DNA of 64,000 bases from Austropuccinia psidii. Lineage: Eukaryota > Basidiomycota > Pucciniomycetes > Pucciniales > Sphaerophragmiaceae. Of the stretch, positions 1 through 11,640 are shown piece by piece (positions within the stretch are counted from its first letter, which is position 1; every line of letters begins with the position of its first letter). The notes under the pieces are model-generated. The model was not told the origin of the DNA. It saw only the letters and a list, made by a program, of their open reading frames with translations, and searched no databases. The position numbers and the translations under genes were made by a program. The DNA is taken from positions 78,962,696 through 79,026,695 of the forward strand of contig JALGQZ010000003.1 of assembly GCA_023105745.1 (NCBI GenBank). Reading direction: 5' to 3'.

Positions 1-2162
1 AAACCTCCAAGCATCATTGGCCCATTTGTTGATAATTTGGGTTTTCCACCAAGTCAAACTTTGGTTTCCATGTTCTTGTCTTAACTTTATATACTATATG
101 TGGGCTGATCTGGTAAACAAGGTGTTAAATCTTTCTGTTACCAATCTGTCTGATAATTCAAAATCTTCTTTCATCATGTCAATACCTCTGATGAATTACA
201 TATGGTTATATTCTCCTTCACATTTGAAGTGAGGCCATTCTTTTAGTTTTGGTACTTCTTTCAGGAGTGCTTGGCCCATTTATGGTTACAAGTTATGAAA
301 ATAAGGGGAAAATTCATTTTTTAACTGTTAGTTTTCAACCTCCAATACTTGCGGGTCTGGAATTCTTGTGCCCTCATTTTGATTCAGAGGTGTAGACATT
401 CCTGGTAAGGTGTTCATTTTTTGGTCAATATCATTCATTTTACTGTTGCTACACCTTTGGGAATTTCTGAATTCATGTTGGAAGGCTTGTATTAAATGGA
501 TTACCTCAGTTTCATACATGTCTTCTTTATGTGTCAGTTCTTTCCATAACTCTGTTTGTCTTGTATTATCAGCAGTGACTTGATTCAATTTCATTGTTAA
601 TTTTGTTACTTCCTCTTGTGAAGCATGAAAAGACTTTTTAAAGGCAATTTTATACATCTTTAATTCAGTTAATGAATTTGAAATGTCATCAAGGGCTTTT
701 TTGTTATCTGTCTTGTTAATATTTATGGCTTTTTTGATTCTTGTTTCAATTATGTCATCAATATTTAATTTAGAATATTTGTCTTTTAATTCTTTGATAA
801 TGGCAGATTGTTCATTTATATTATTTCCAGAAGAATTTTCATTATTAGCATTTTTAATTGTTCTTAAAACTCTCTCAAAACACATAATTGTTTCATTTAT
901 TGGGCTCAGACTTAAGTTGTTTGTTTTAAGATTGGTAGAAATGGATGAACTCTTATCAGAAACATGAGTTTTTACGTCATTTATAGCTTCATAAAACTCT
1001 GGGATAGAATTAAAAATATTAGGAATCATTTCTGATATTTTAATCTGGCTTCCTTGTTTTTCTGTAGTTCTATCATTGTTCTGGCCATCTGAAATACATT
1101 TTCCATGGCATTATGCAGAATATTTGGCATTCTGTAGCCCTGCCTGTAATTATTTGTGGCTGGTGCCTTGCCTTTGCCCTTGTTTTGAGCTTGTGTCTGC
1201 TTTTTCACCTTGGAATTTCTGCTTTTGGCTACTGGGGCTGTTTTTTGCACTTGCTTGGGTGGTCGAGGGTCGGTTTTCCTCCATTATGCTGTTAAAAGCA
1301 TCATGTTCTTCTTTTCCATCAATGGATGCTATCCATTGAGTAACTTACAAGTGTTGGGATGGCCCAGGAATTTTCTCACAGTCAGGTAAAAATTCATGCA
1401 GTTTTTCCACAGATCTGCAAGGATCTGGTACTCTCTGTGCTGCAATGCATTGTTGTAAGCCTTCTGGCTGGCTTTGTATATGTCCACTAAGGCTTCTTGT
1501 GGTGGTTTCAGCTCTGTTTGATGGTAAAAGAGTATTATCAGCTTCAGAATGACATAATTCATTAATTTGGAGGTCATCAACTGACCCTTGTCCTTCTGTA
1601 ACTGATTGGCTTCTGCCATAATCACGTCTATGACCTTTTTAAGAGCTGCTTGAGGGGTTATAACTGGCTCTTGATCTGGTTGAAGGCATATTTTATTATT
1701 CAAAAGCTTTAAAATAGTAATTTTACGTCAAAAAAACTTACTATTGGCCAAATTCTTTGCCTTCTGAAGGGTGTTACTTATATCCAAGTTGATTAATTCA
1801 GAAGAAATTGGTTCAGGTTGATTATTCTGAGTTATAATAACTGTACTATTATGGTCAGAATTCACAGTACTTGCAGGAATAATTCTTGTTACTGTTGAGG
1901 CTGATTCAATATTTTCTTGTCTTACCACATTGTCAGACACCAATATTAATGAAAAAGCCAATTGATTAAGTAAAAAAGTTTTTTTCAAGAAAAAAATGAA
2001 AAAATAAAGCCTCACTTATAATATAAAAGAAGTTATTTTTTATGTATTTTTCAAATTATAAGTATTTTTTATATGTTTCTAAATTTTTGAATATAAGAAA
2101 AAAAGATTCAAAAAGTGTAAAAAATTATGTCACAGGTAAAATATCACAGCTGGGCCCCCAAA
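1..2162 (-). mobile_element. Gyp0: partial, decayed Ty3/gypsy-type element (gag side), cut by window start
   Basis: On the minus strand, reading leftward from a primer-binding site at 2145-2160, come broken reading frames at 1728-2015, 1329-1703, 1026-1250 and 328-1029. The last is 233 codons, hydrophilic, Lys/Asn/Glu-rich and coiled-coil-like. At 1-54 the frame reads a Trp-rich motif (TWWKTQ then INKWANDAWRF) that I recall from gag proteins of rust-fungus gypsy elements. A stop codon at 94-96 interrupts that frame. The basic stretch at 1026-1250 (KVKKQTQAQNKGKGKAP) also fits gag. Pol would lie left of the window. The pieces lie in order but in different frames, so this copy is dead. Assignment to gypsy rests on the motif and the primer site, not on a visible reverse transcriptase. 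Confidence 0.6.
2145..2160 (-). other. Primer-binding site of Gyp0
   Basis: The minus strand reads TGGGGGCCCAGCTGTG two bases after an LTR-like end (…TTTACA). A PBS beginning TGG, complementary to a tRNA CCA end, one to three bases inside the 5' LTR, is the usual gypsy arrangement. The plus-strand TG at 2163-2164 would be the inner LTR edge. Confidence 0.6.
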
Positions 2163-4450
2163 TGTAAAGTGTGGATATGAAACTTTGATTAAAATTCAAT
2201 TGCTTTTCCTGTCCTCAAAATTTGTATAAGCTAAAAAATAATTAAAAAACAGTATGAAATAGTATTTTTAAGAGAAAAAACACCAATTTTATTGCTTTTA
2301 ACTTTATAAGTATAAAGCAATAATATTATGAAGATTTATTGTTTTACAAACAATAAAAATTTATCCAAAAATAATCTACAAGAGATATTTAAGGCTACAA
2401 AAGAAATTTCTTCAAGAGAAATTTCAATTGGAATTAATTGGGCAAAGAACTGCAAGAAATTAATTAAAGAAAAAAAGTCTTTAAAAAGATATTTAAAGAG
2501 AAAAAATTCCCAAAAGTGACAAGAGTTAATTTGCAGACAAAGTGACAATGCTATCAGTGATGAAAGATGCTTTAATTCACTTATGGGGTGGTTCAAGGGG
2601 TAAAAATGATTATAAGAGTTACAAAAAATGATTAGAATGATTTTTTCACGTGGTTCAAAGGTTCAAAATGATTCAAAAAGGGTGTTTGGAATCTTTTATT
2701 GATTGGTTTAACAGTGTTTAAATTAATTATAAAAGGAAAAGATTCTAACATGAAGAGAAAAGTGGGGCAAAGAAGACATTCTTTTATAGCCATCAATTTT
2801 CTTACTCCAACATTGAAACCTACTCTTGTCAGACGTGGAAAACACTCTGACAATAGAAAAACCAATTATGGCATCATTGAACCCTGGTTTAGACCAAAAC
2901 GGGCTGGTTTTAGCCATTTTAGACCCTTAAATCAGCCATCACTATAGTAATACCTGGTCTAGAGCCTTCAAAACACGTAAGGATCTGTTTAAGAGACGTA
3001 GAAACCAGTTGAAAATTTTTGTACTAATATTTTTTTAACTTCAGGGTAGCTTTACCCTCTTGGCAACAGTTAAACCTGCCCTGGTTGGTATCAAAACCTC
3101 ATCATCAATTGAGTCGCAGACCCTGTGACTCAATTCCAGGCCAAAAGTGATGAATGTTTTTGTGGATTTTGACATCCCATGCCTGTCAGCAAGGATTTTG
3201 GGGTCTGGCTCCCCCTTGGAGCTAGAGTACCTTTTCCCCCCTAGAGTTAAGCTTTCCAATTTCTTTTTTTATTTAATTCCTCATCATGTAATACACTTTT
3301 AATTTACACATAAAATTCATTTGAGTTTTGAAGTACACAACTGTAATAATTCATACCTCATATGTAAATTACAGTTCACTTATGTAATACATGTGCACAT
3401 TTTGAAATTTCAATTGAAAATGCTTCAATTCCTCATAAATTCTAAATTACACACAACACCTCAATTTTAATACAAAAACTGATGGTTAACACCCCATGTG
3501 GTGTGAATTAAATTAAGGTTTTGAGGATTTTCAAATTTTGTACAGAAAATAGTAAAAACTTAATTTAAGCTTATTTAGAGTTGAGTTACAAAAACTTCAC
3601 TCAGGGGTGACCCCACCTAATTTTTTATAAAAAATACAATGGTGAAATAAATTTTATATGTTTATTTATTGGATAAAAAGTTATAATATATTTCATGTAA
3701 CTTTTTAACAAAAATATTTTAATTTCATTAATTTTATTAAAAATTCATTTTTACTTAATTTTTTCAAGCAAAAAAGCATTTTCATAATTTCAAAATTCAA
3801 TGTAATTTTCTTTTAAATTATAATTAAATCTTTATTTTTGTATATAAATTAGTATTTATATCTTCATTTTCTTTTGATAATATAAATAAATTCATTTTAT
3901 TTATATTTGTATCTTATTTTGTTATTTGTGGTCTTTTGGGTATATAAAAATACCTCTAAGGCTCAAAGCTTCACTTCGTCAAGGAAGCTATATGTTGCTT
4001 GGCTTTCAAGCTTATTTACACACCAAATCCTTCCATTCTAGCCCACTTTGTCACCAGGCCTCTCAATAGGCCGGTTCACTCTCATTCCCTTCTTGCTCTA
4101 TGCATTGTTAGATTATGACTGAGTGGGCATGTTGAATATTGCAATCAACACCAAACTGATCAGAAATGTGCCACTCCTAGTCCAGCAGGGGCCACAATGC
4201 CACTATTGGAAAACCAACCAGAGAAATCCAACATATAAACCAGCAACTATAATCCTGAATCAAGATCCTCATTCCTTCCTCAAACCTTATTCTCACTCTT
4301 TTCTTTTTATCTCCTGTTTTCTTATCCTTTTCTCTTTGTCTCTCATTTTATTATTCTTTATTGTTTCTCCTTCTCTTATCTTTTTTACTTTGTCTATTTT
4401 ATCAAGTTTGACTTGCTTGATTCAGTTATCGTTATTTCTCAAGCCTAATC
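2163..4450 (-). other. Probable 5' LTR of Gyp0 plus flanking AT-rich DNA; outer edge not found
   Basis: No convincing gene lies here. The inner LTR edge at 2163 is set by the primer site. The outer edge and target duplication cannot be placed because the partner LTR is outside the window. A 9-bp inverted repeat at 3107-3115 and 3127-3135 contains TGACTCA, a bZIP-type (Gcn4/AP-1) site. 3260-3960 is very AT-rich. 4250-4440 is a T/C-rich stretch in which open frames occur by composition only. Confidence 0.45.
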
Positions 4451-4455
4451 ATCTA
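4451..4455. other. Target-site duplication of CopA, left copy (ATCTA)
   Basis: ATCTA lies directly before the LTR start at 4456 and again directly after the far LTR end at 24106-24110. It brackets the whole nested cluster as a single original insertion. Confidence 0.85.
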
Positions 4456-4973
4456 TAAAAGAAATGGTCTTGAGAGGGCAAGACAAGTAGGTCTCAGCCA
4501 CGTAGTAGGGTGAGGAGAGAGCAGGCATGAAAAACCTTGAGAGGGAAAGACAAGTAGGTCTTAGCCACGTAGTAGGGTGAGGAGAGAGCAGGCACAATGA
4601 ACCTAGAAGGCAACAAAAGAGAGGAGAGATAAAAGAACACAACGGTGTTCAATGAATTACTGTAAATATGGATAAGAATGCTAGTATGGTAACAGGACAT
4701 TATCAAGTAGTTCAGTACCTTGAGAGGGCAAGATGAGGAGATCTTAGCCACATAGTAGGGTGAGGAGATAGCAGGCACGACAAACCTAGAAGGGAACAAA
4801 AGAGGGGAGAGATAAAATGACACAATGGTAAGGAATAGCTAAGGTACAAAATAGTTGGGTTTAAATAGTCTAGGTACATGGTCAACAAGGATCTGAAGTG
4901 ATCGACAGTCCTCTGGTGGTTACGTCATCTATGATGTAATCTGGTAGGTTGTGTTCCTATATTTCTTCTTTCA
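4456..4973 (-). repeat. CopA 3' LTR (518 bp) with internal tandem modules
   Basis: On the minus strand it begins TGAAAGAAG and ends in TTTTA, so the termini are TG...TA rather than TG...CA. It contains three degenerate copies of a module of about 90-100 bp (near 4468, 4533 and 4718) with the recurrent core CCACGTAGTAGGGTGAGGAG. The 5' LTR has two. A near-palindrome at 4920-4939 holds TGACGTAA, a CREB/ATF-type site, about 40 bp from the LTR start, where U3 promoter elements are expected. Confidence 0.85.
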
Positions 4974-6923
4974 CACCCCGTTACTTGATAAGTCTTGATT
5001 ACCAAATATTATTTTGAGATGGTTAATGCTTTTCAAATAGGGATTGTTTTTGGTCAGTGAGTAAGCTATCATTTTTCTGGTGTCTAGATATTCTATCTTT
5101 AGTTTTTCTTCTTCAATTAACTTTCTGATAAAATGTAGTCTAAAATTCACATGTCTTGTTCCGTGATGATAAATGTGATTTGAGGCTATTGATATTGCAC
5201 TCTGGCTGTTCGTAAAAAGTATCTGTTGTTTTCTTTCTTTTGTTACTTCAAAAATTAGGTTTGATATCCATTGTAAATCTTGCGTTCCTTCAGGCATTGC
5301 ATTGTATTCAGCTTTGGTGTATGACAGGGCAACTACTTGTTGCTTGTGGCTTCTCAATCCTATTATGCCGTAGTAGTAGATAATCGATGCAGAAAAATCT
5401 TTGTATCCTTCACTCCCTCCCCAGTTGCTGTCAGTAAAGGCTAGTATTGAGTTGTTGGTTTGTCGGAGTATATTTTGGGATAGGAAAAGTTCATAATGTT
5501 TGGTGCTGTTTAGATATGTAAGCACATGTTTTACTGAGTTGTAGTGGAGGTCTTTTGGATTTTCAAGGTATTGAGATAAGAAGGAAGTGGCAAATTCTAG
5601 GTCTGGTCATGTACATTGGACAAGATACTGCAACAGACCTATTGCCCTTTGATAGTTGAATGGTGGATTGATTTCTTTACTTGGGATATTTCTGAAGGAT
5701 TTAATATTGCCTGGAAAGGGAAAGTTGGTGTGTTGGCATCTCATGTTTTGAAATTCTTGTAAAATATTGTTTATTAATTTGTCTTTAAATAGGCTAATGT
5801 AGTCGTCTTTTTGGGAGATTCGAATTCCTAGGGCATATTTCACCTTACCCAATTCTTCCATGTAAAAATAGGATTTAATTTTTAATTTGAATTCTTCATT
5901 CCATGATTCTCCAAAGATGAGGTCATCAACCTGAACATAAAGGAGCATTTCTTTTTTGGCATCTGGTGAATAGAATAGGAATGGATCAGTCTGGCAAGGA
6001 GATAGCCCTATTTTGAGGAGCACATTTTTCAGTTCAATGTGCCAACATTGGGGGCTTTGTTTGAGCCCATAAAGTGATTGGTTTAACTTTAAGTGTTTGA
6101 TTGGTTGGAATTTGTCATAGCCGTTTGGTCTTTTGATGTACAAGTTTTTGTCAGGTTTTCCATTGAGGAAGGCGCACTTCATGTCCATGTGCTCAACAGG
6201 GAATTTCTTGATGTGGCATATTGTAAGTAGTAATTGGAGAGAATTCAGTCTTCCTGTTGGTGAGAAGACATTGCCATAATCAAGGCCTTCCCTTTGATGG
6301 AACCCTTGTACACATAGGCAGGCTTTGAACTTGGTTAGGTGTCCATTTTCATTGGTTTTTTGCTTAAAGACCCAGGTGGTGGAGAGTGGTTTTTCTCCTT
6401 CAATTGTTGTTGTCATTGTTGGCGACCACACACAGTGCGTTTCCATGTTTTCCAGTTTGGTCTGGATGGCTTTCGACCATTTGTCACTGAATTGGCAGTT
6501 CATAGCTTGCCGATATGTTTTTGAATCATTGTGGATTGAGTGTGCTGTGTAGTTAGCCATATGTTTGTATCTTTGACTCAACTTAACTAGATTTTGGGCA
6601 TCTCCAACTTCCCCATGGATCTCCTTTGGGGATGGACAATTTTTGGGTATCCACTCGTAATGTGTTTTTGTGTTGGTTTTACTATTTTTGTTGATTGTTG
6701 AGACTTGTTGACTGTTTAGGATTTGTTCTTTTCTTGGTTCTGGGTCTTCCACTTCTGTTTCTATTGAGTTTACTTCAGGGGTGGTAATGACAGGGTTATT
6801 GGATTCTAAGTCTGCAAGAGGAGGGTTATTAGTGTTTATTTTGGGATCCAGTCTGTGTGGAAAAACATCAGCGAAGAAATGGATGTGGTGGCTGATTTTG
6901 ACATTCTCTCTCTGCCCTTCCAA
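4971..6923 (-). pseudogene. CopA reverse transcriptase and RNase H (broken)
   Basis: The minus-strand frame 5607-6923 carries a copia-type reverse transcriptase: TTWVFKQKTNENG near its start, a FNG/DMKCAFLNGKPD motif A, SLYGLKQSP, and LLYVQVDDLIFG with the catalytic YxxDD-like centre near 5925. The frame 4971-5525 carries copia RNase H motifs (DSNWGGSEGYKDFS, ALSYTKAEYNAM, then a C-terminal NPYLKSINHLK). Stops between 5525 and 5607 and after 6923 separate them. The final stop codon is the first TGA of the LTR itself (4971-4973), so coding runs exactly to the LTR edge, across the purine tract ACGGGGTG. Broken and presumed inactive. Confidence 0.85.
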
Positions 6924-6935
6924 GATTTGGTATGC

Positions 6936-8932
6936 TCAATGCCCTTCCTTGTACCCTAGATATATTCCTTCTGAGCCACATACATTAAATTTTCCTTGTT
7001 GGATGTTATTTAAGAAAATACATTTGCAGCCAAAGTGTTGTAAATGTTTATATGATGGGGGTCTACCAAACCATTTGTTGTATGGAGTGGAAAAGTTGAG
7101 GACTTTTTTAGGGGTAAGGTTTTCTAAATAGGCAGCTGTCCAAACAGCTTCTGCCCATAAGGATTTATTTATTCCTGAGTGAATTAATAGACATCTTCCC
7201 TTTGTTATTGTAGTTTGGTTACCCCTTTCAGCAAAAGGATTCTGTTGGGAGGTGTAGGGAGCAGTCATAAGGTGGGTAATGCCTTTGGTTTCATAAAATT
7301 GATTTAGTTTTTAATTTTTAAATTTGGTAGCATTGTCTGATACAAATTTTGAGATTTCAAATTACTTTGACATTTAATGTGATTGAAGAGCTTTTGGAGG
7401 TGCAATTCCATGTCTGATTTGGCTCTCAAGAATACTACCCACACATATCTGCTATAGCCATCCATGACTCTGAGGCAGTACTTGTACCCTGAGTTTTATG
7501 GGGTTTCAATCGGTTCAAAAAGATCCCCTTGGAGAAACTTCAGTCTTTGCTCAGGGATGGGAAAATGGTCTTTGAATGGAGTTTTGGTTATTTTTGCTAG
7601 AGAGCAGGTGGTGCATGTTAGGTCATCAAAGTTGTGCTTGGGAAACATCTTCCTTAGGTATTCTAGAGAAGCATGACCAGCTGATTGGTGGAGTGTCTCG
7701 CTTGTCTGGTCAGTAGTTTTGATGGCTAAGGCTGTGTTTTGATTTACGGTAAGCACAAAATTCCCAGTGTTGTATGTTCCATTTAGGACAAGTTCATTGG
7801 TCTGTTCAAGTAAGTTGAATGTTTTGTTTTCTTTAGTAATGAATTTAAAGTTGGTTTCATGATAGCTCCAAGACTGATTAGGTTGTAGGCAAGGGATTTT
7901 ACTAATAGACAGTTTTCAAGTTCAAGGAAGCAGTGGTGTAGTTCTAGTTTGATAGTACCAATTCCGGCTGCATGAATTGTTGACCCATCCGCTGATTTGA
8001 TGGTTTGGGTTCTAGGTGTAAAGATAGTGAATAGGCTTGTGTTATTAAACATAGACGTGGTTTCTCCTGAGTCAAGAATTATTTGGTTGGTGGAGGTTCT
8101 TGTGGTCGATACAGCTAAAGATTTGATGGGTTTGAAGTTTTTGTTTCTGTCCGCTTGAGGAAGTTGCATTCACCTTCATCGTGTTTAGTTAGGGGGTTAT
8201 GCCATCCTGGGGTGCATTTAGGGTAATCTCCATCCTGTTTTCTTTTGTTTTGATTTCAAAAGCTGTGATTTTCTTGTTTTTGGCTCTGTGAGGCAAGAAG
8301 AGCTTGGTTGGTGTGATCAGTTCCATTTTCATTTCAGTGGAGAAATTTCCGCATTACTTCCCAAGTGTTGTCAAGGGAAGGATATTTGTTTTAAACCTCA
8401 CATTTTCCCTTCCAAACTTCCATGGTGGTTTTGAACCTTTCAGGGAGGTTGATAATTACCCACATTGCAAATACCAAGTCTATTAGGTCTTTGGGTGAGA
8501 TTGTAAGTCCAGATAACAGGGTTCAAAGATGAAGTGTGTTTTCTAAGATTGTCAAAAAAAATTCCAAATGTGTTCATCATTTTAATGTGTTGAGAAAATT
8601 TTGTCCAAGTAGGTCCTTTGGTTCTGAATTGTTTTTGGTTAGAAGAACTGTTGCGCTAGTCTCCAGAATTGCGTGGGATCTTTCTTGGAGTTGGAGTAGA
8701 ATTTATTGCCTAGCTGTACTGTGCAATTTATTCTCAGTAAGGAAGCTGCCCTTTGTCTTCTGCGGGGTTTGAGTTTATCATTTTCAGATGTTTCTTCAGG
8801 TGTTTCTGAGTTGGTGATAAGTCCGTAGTAGTTTTTAAGGGTAAGAATGCTTTCCATTTGAGATACCCAGTCTAGATAGTTTGAATCATTTAGTTTATCG
8901 CTGTCATTAAGTTCAAGCGTGAATTCCCTCAT
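6936..8932 (-). pseudogene. CopA gag, protease and integrase remnants
   Basis: Frames in copia order on the minus strand: 8639-8932 is a gag N-terminus (LNDSNYLDWVSQMESIL, an NYxxW-type UBN2 gag start). 7783-8169 is the protease, with LDSGETTSMFN where DSGA is usual. 7496-7756 is the pre-integrase zinc region (H and H, then CTTC). 6936-7268 is the end of the integrase core (PFAERGNQTT with the catalytic Glu; the usual Gly is Pro). Frames change several times and 7268-7496 and 8169-8639 hold only decayed gag/integrase sequence. The first gag codon lies about 40 bases from the primer site. Confidence 0.8.
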
Positions 8933-8968
8933 TTTGTATTGTTTAGTTTTTGATAGGTTTAGCTGATT

Positions 8969-8988
8969 AGAACACCGGTCTCATAATC
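8969..8988 (-). other. CopA primer-binding site: half tRNA-Met type
   Basis: Immediately inside the 5' LTR the minus strand reads GATTATGAGACCGG. Its complement CCGGTCTCATAATC matches the anticodon arm (CAU) of elongator tRNA-Met as I know it from other eukaryotes, not a tRNA 3' end. Copia-type elements are known to prime from tRNA halves. Confidence 0.65.
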
Positions 8989-9072
8989 TAAAAGAAATGG
9001 TCTTGAGAATGCAAGACGAGTAGGTCTCAGCCACGTAGTAGGGTGAGGAGAGAGCAGGCACGAAAAACCTAG

Positions 9073-9077
9073 AAGGG
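9073..9077. other. Target-site duplication of GypB (AAGGG), left copy
   Basis: AAGGG stands at 9073-9077 before the GypB LTR and at 18562-18566 after it. The unoccupied version, CCTAGAAGGGAAC, is seen in the other CopA LTR near 4783. Confidence 0.85.
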
Positions 9078-10581
9078 TGTCACAGGGGCTCTTGGACAGA
9101 AATACAAGAGTGGCCTGGCACTCAGCAATCAAGGAACTCACTTGGAACACTCCAAAAGAATAAAGAAATAAAATTAAAAGAATAAATTCCTCTAAGAAAT
9201 ATGCAGGTACAAGATGAGATGCAATAAGAGGAAGGGGAAGCCAAATGGCCAAAGAGCCAACCAAGTAAGTCCTTAATCACTGTTTCAACCTGTCAAAATG
9301 AACAATGGGATGAGTAAGGATATGACCACCAAATATCCGTTGACAGGCGAAGAAAGAAAAAGAGAAAGGTGCTAAATGACTGACTTGATAATATCAGTAT
9401 TTGCTTAACAGAGTGAAAAGAAAAAAGATAAAATAAAATTAAACTATATTAATTAACTGGGGAAAAACCCTCCAGGGTGGAAAGGGTAGCCGGTATATGT
9501 GAAAAGTTGGGAGCTTGAGTTCTTCAGGCTGAAAACTGATCTGTATTGATCCTTGAGGCTGTATTGATTGTTTTGGGAATTGATACAGCTTGCTAATATT
9601 GAAATTGAATTGGGTTGAATGAATTTCGCATGCTTGAAAATGAAATACAGTTCTTGGTGGATCCAGACTGTATTGAAATGAATGTGGTTGCCAGGATGGA
9701 TTGAGTGGAGCTTTAACACTTGACAATTGAATGAACTGCCTCTTGAATCCCTTGGGAATGTTTGAAAAGTATTGCCTTGGAGGAATACTGTGAATGAAAT
9801 TATCCAATGACGTCTTGATTGCGTGATTGGTCTTTGACACTGAAACACTTGCTCTTGAGCCATGATGAGTCCTCTGAATGATTGGGTGCCTTGATGACGT
9901 GATTATATGTTGGAATTTTGAAATGACCATTTGATATTGCCACCATTGAATTGCTGTTGAAAAATGATGCATAATGATATATAACATCATTTATGGCATA
10001 TTGGTTCATTGGAAAGAAGATTACGTCCAAAGGTCTTGAGATGGAAAGACAGAGGGGAAAAAGATTGATGTGATGGCTTCAGAGCTTGGAAAGGTGTTTC
10101 TGGGTCCTTTGGGGTTTTGGTCACTTTTTGGTTCTGAGCCAAAAACTGGCCCAAAGGGTGGGAAAGTATCTTTTGGACACTTCGCGTCAAAGTGTGCAAA
10201 AATGCGCTAAAGTGCGCAAATGCACAAAATGCACAAAAAGTGCACGAATGCGCAGAAATGCGCAAAATTGAACAAATGTGCAAAAATGCGCAAATGCGCA
10301 TTATGAGCCCAAATGGCCAAAAACAGCCATCTGTGCTATTTCCCCTGGTTTTTAGGGAAATGACCAGAAATACCCAATTGGGCATAAATTGCTGCTATGG
10401 CTTCTGGATTGAGGTGAAGGGCCATGAAGGCCCCAAAAGACAAATGGACATAAATGGTCCACAAGATGATGACATGGCCATATTTGCCACTGGTGATGAA
10501 TATGGCCAATTGGCCATAAAAGGACTGTGGCATGATATGCCATGTGGGGTTCCAAGGAGGTGAATTGCCATGGTTGTGACA
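9078..10581 (-). repeat. GypB 3' LTR (1504 bp)
   Basis: It pairs with 17110-18561. It is longer mainly because of a short-unit array at about 10188-10304, made of GCGCAAAATG-like units, which is shorter in the other LTR (about 18228-18280). Many substitutions separate the two LTRs, so the insertion is clearly older than CopC. Several reading frames of 60-180 codons recur in both LTRs but show no protein-like conservation and are not called as genes. Confidence 0.9.
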
Positions 10582-11372
10582 GTACCCCCCACCTTGAAAT
10601 GGTGAGCTCCTGAGCACCAATACAAGGTGAAGCCTGTTGAGGCTATTGGAAAACATTGAGAGTGGGATAGAGGAAAGTTCTTTAAGAGGAAAATAAAATA
10701 ATAACTGATATTAAAAATTTATCATATGACGCAGGACTTGCTTGATCTTCTTTTGAGATTGGCTTCAAGATTTGATGATGTTGTAATGAATGAATGTTGT
10801 GTGAGGTGAATTTTGATATGATAAAATGAAAAAGAAAATAAAATTTAATATAAAGAATGAAAATTAAAATAAAAGAAAGAGAAAAACAAAAAAGAGAAAT
10901 GAATTGAATTTTGAGGAGGTTCCAATCTTCATCATGGAGGTTGATAACTGATTTTGAAATTGGCCAAGAGAAATTTGATTCCAGGTGCTCACAAAGTGGC
11001 CAAGGTGATGTTTTGACAAGATTGTAGACCCCTCAGGGAAGTGCACACCAGGAGAGGAACTTACTTGTGGTAGCTACCACTCCAGCCAGTGCCATAAAAA
11101 TAAAAACAAAAATTTTTGAAGGAATGAATTTGTATTTGGAATTCTTGAAAATGAATTGGAAAGTGAATTGCACATTGTCCCAAGTGAAAATGGCCATAAG
11201 ATTGGAAATGGAGTTGAAAGCCATGCCAAAGATCTGTGTCCAAAATTGCAAAGTGCTCACAGAGTGGCCAAGGGGATGCTTACAACAAAAAGATGAGAAT
11301 ACCCCTAAAGGTGCATACCAGGAGTGGGACTTACTTTTGGTAATTCCTCTCCCCACCAAGCACCATAATGCA
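10582..11372 (-). other. GypB 3' untranslated part with a duplicated module
   Basis: There is no gene between the pol stop and the 3' LTR. A module of about 112 bp occurs at about 10984-11095 and again at 11253-11367 in direct orientation. Shared landmarks are GTGCTCAC, GTGGCCAAGG, CACCAGGAG and GACTTACTT. Confidence 0.7.
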
Positions 11373-11640
11373 TCAAGCTTTTGAAGAATTGGGCCCAGGC
11401 TTGTCAGGATATAATGAATGAAAATCTTTGACAAGTTCAGGACAATTCTTGAGGTTTTTGGTTGGTTCCCAAGTGGATCTTTCTGGGTCTTGACTGAAAC
11501 CTTTCCATTCCACCAGACACCATAATTTTTCTCTCTTGAGCTTTGAGTCCAGTATCTGAGAGACTTCCCATTCCTCTTCTTCTTCAATGATGATTGGAGG
11601 TCAAGATTGGAAAAGGACCCAACCATTTTTCAGACAGTTT
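11373..11640 (-). pseudogene. GypB chromodomain (C-terminus of pol)
   Basis: The minus strand ending at the stop 11373-11375 reads a chromodomain: WEVSQILDSKLKRE, LWCLVEWKGF, then WEPTKNLKNCPELVKDFH. The aromatic residues and the VEWKGF core are intact. Chromodomains at the integrase C-terminus define chromoviruses and are thought to steer integration to modified histones. The frame connecting it to the integrase core is interrupted at about 11640-12022. Confidence 0.8.

Noticed and set aside
4123..4458. 111-codon Ser/Leu/Phe-rich frame resembling a membrane protein
   Set aside because: It comes from a T/C-rich low-complexity stretch ending at the CopA target duplication.
9439..10656. Several 60-180-codon frames on the minus strand, recurring at 17483-18733
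   Set aside because: They fall in the two GypB LTRs, lie in overlapping frames and show no conserved protein pattern between the copies.
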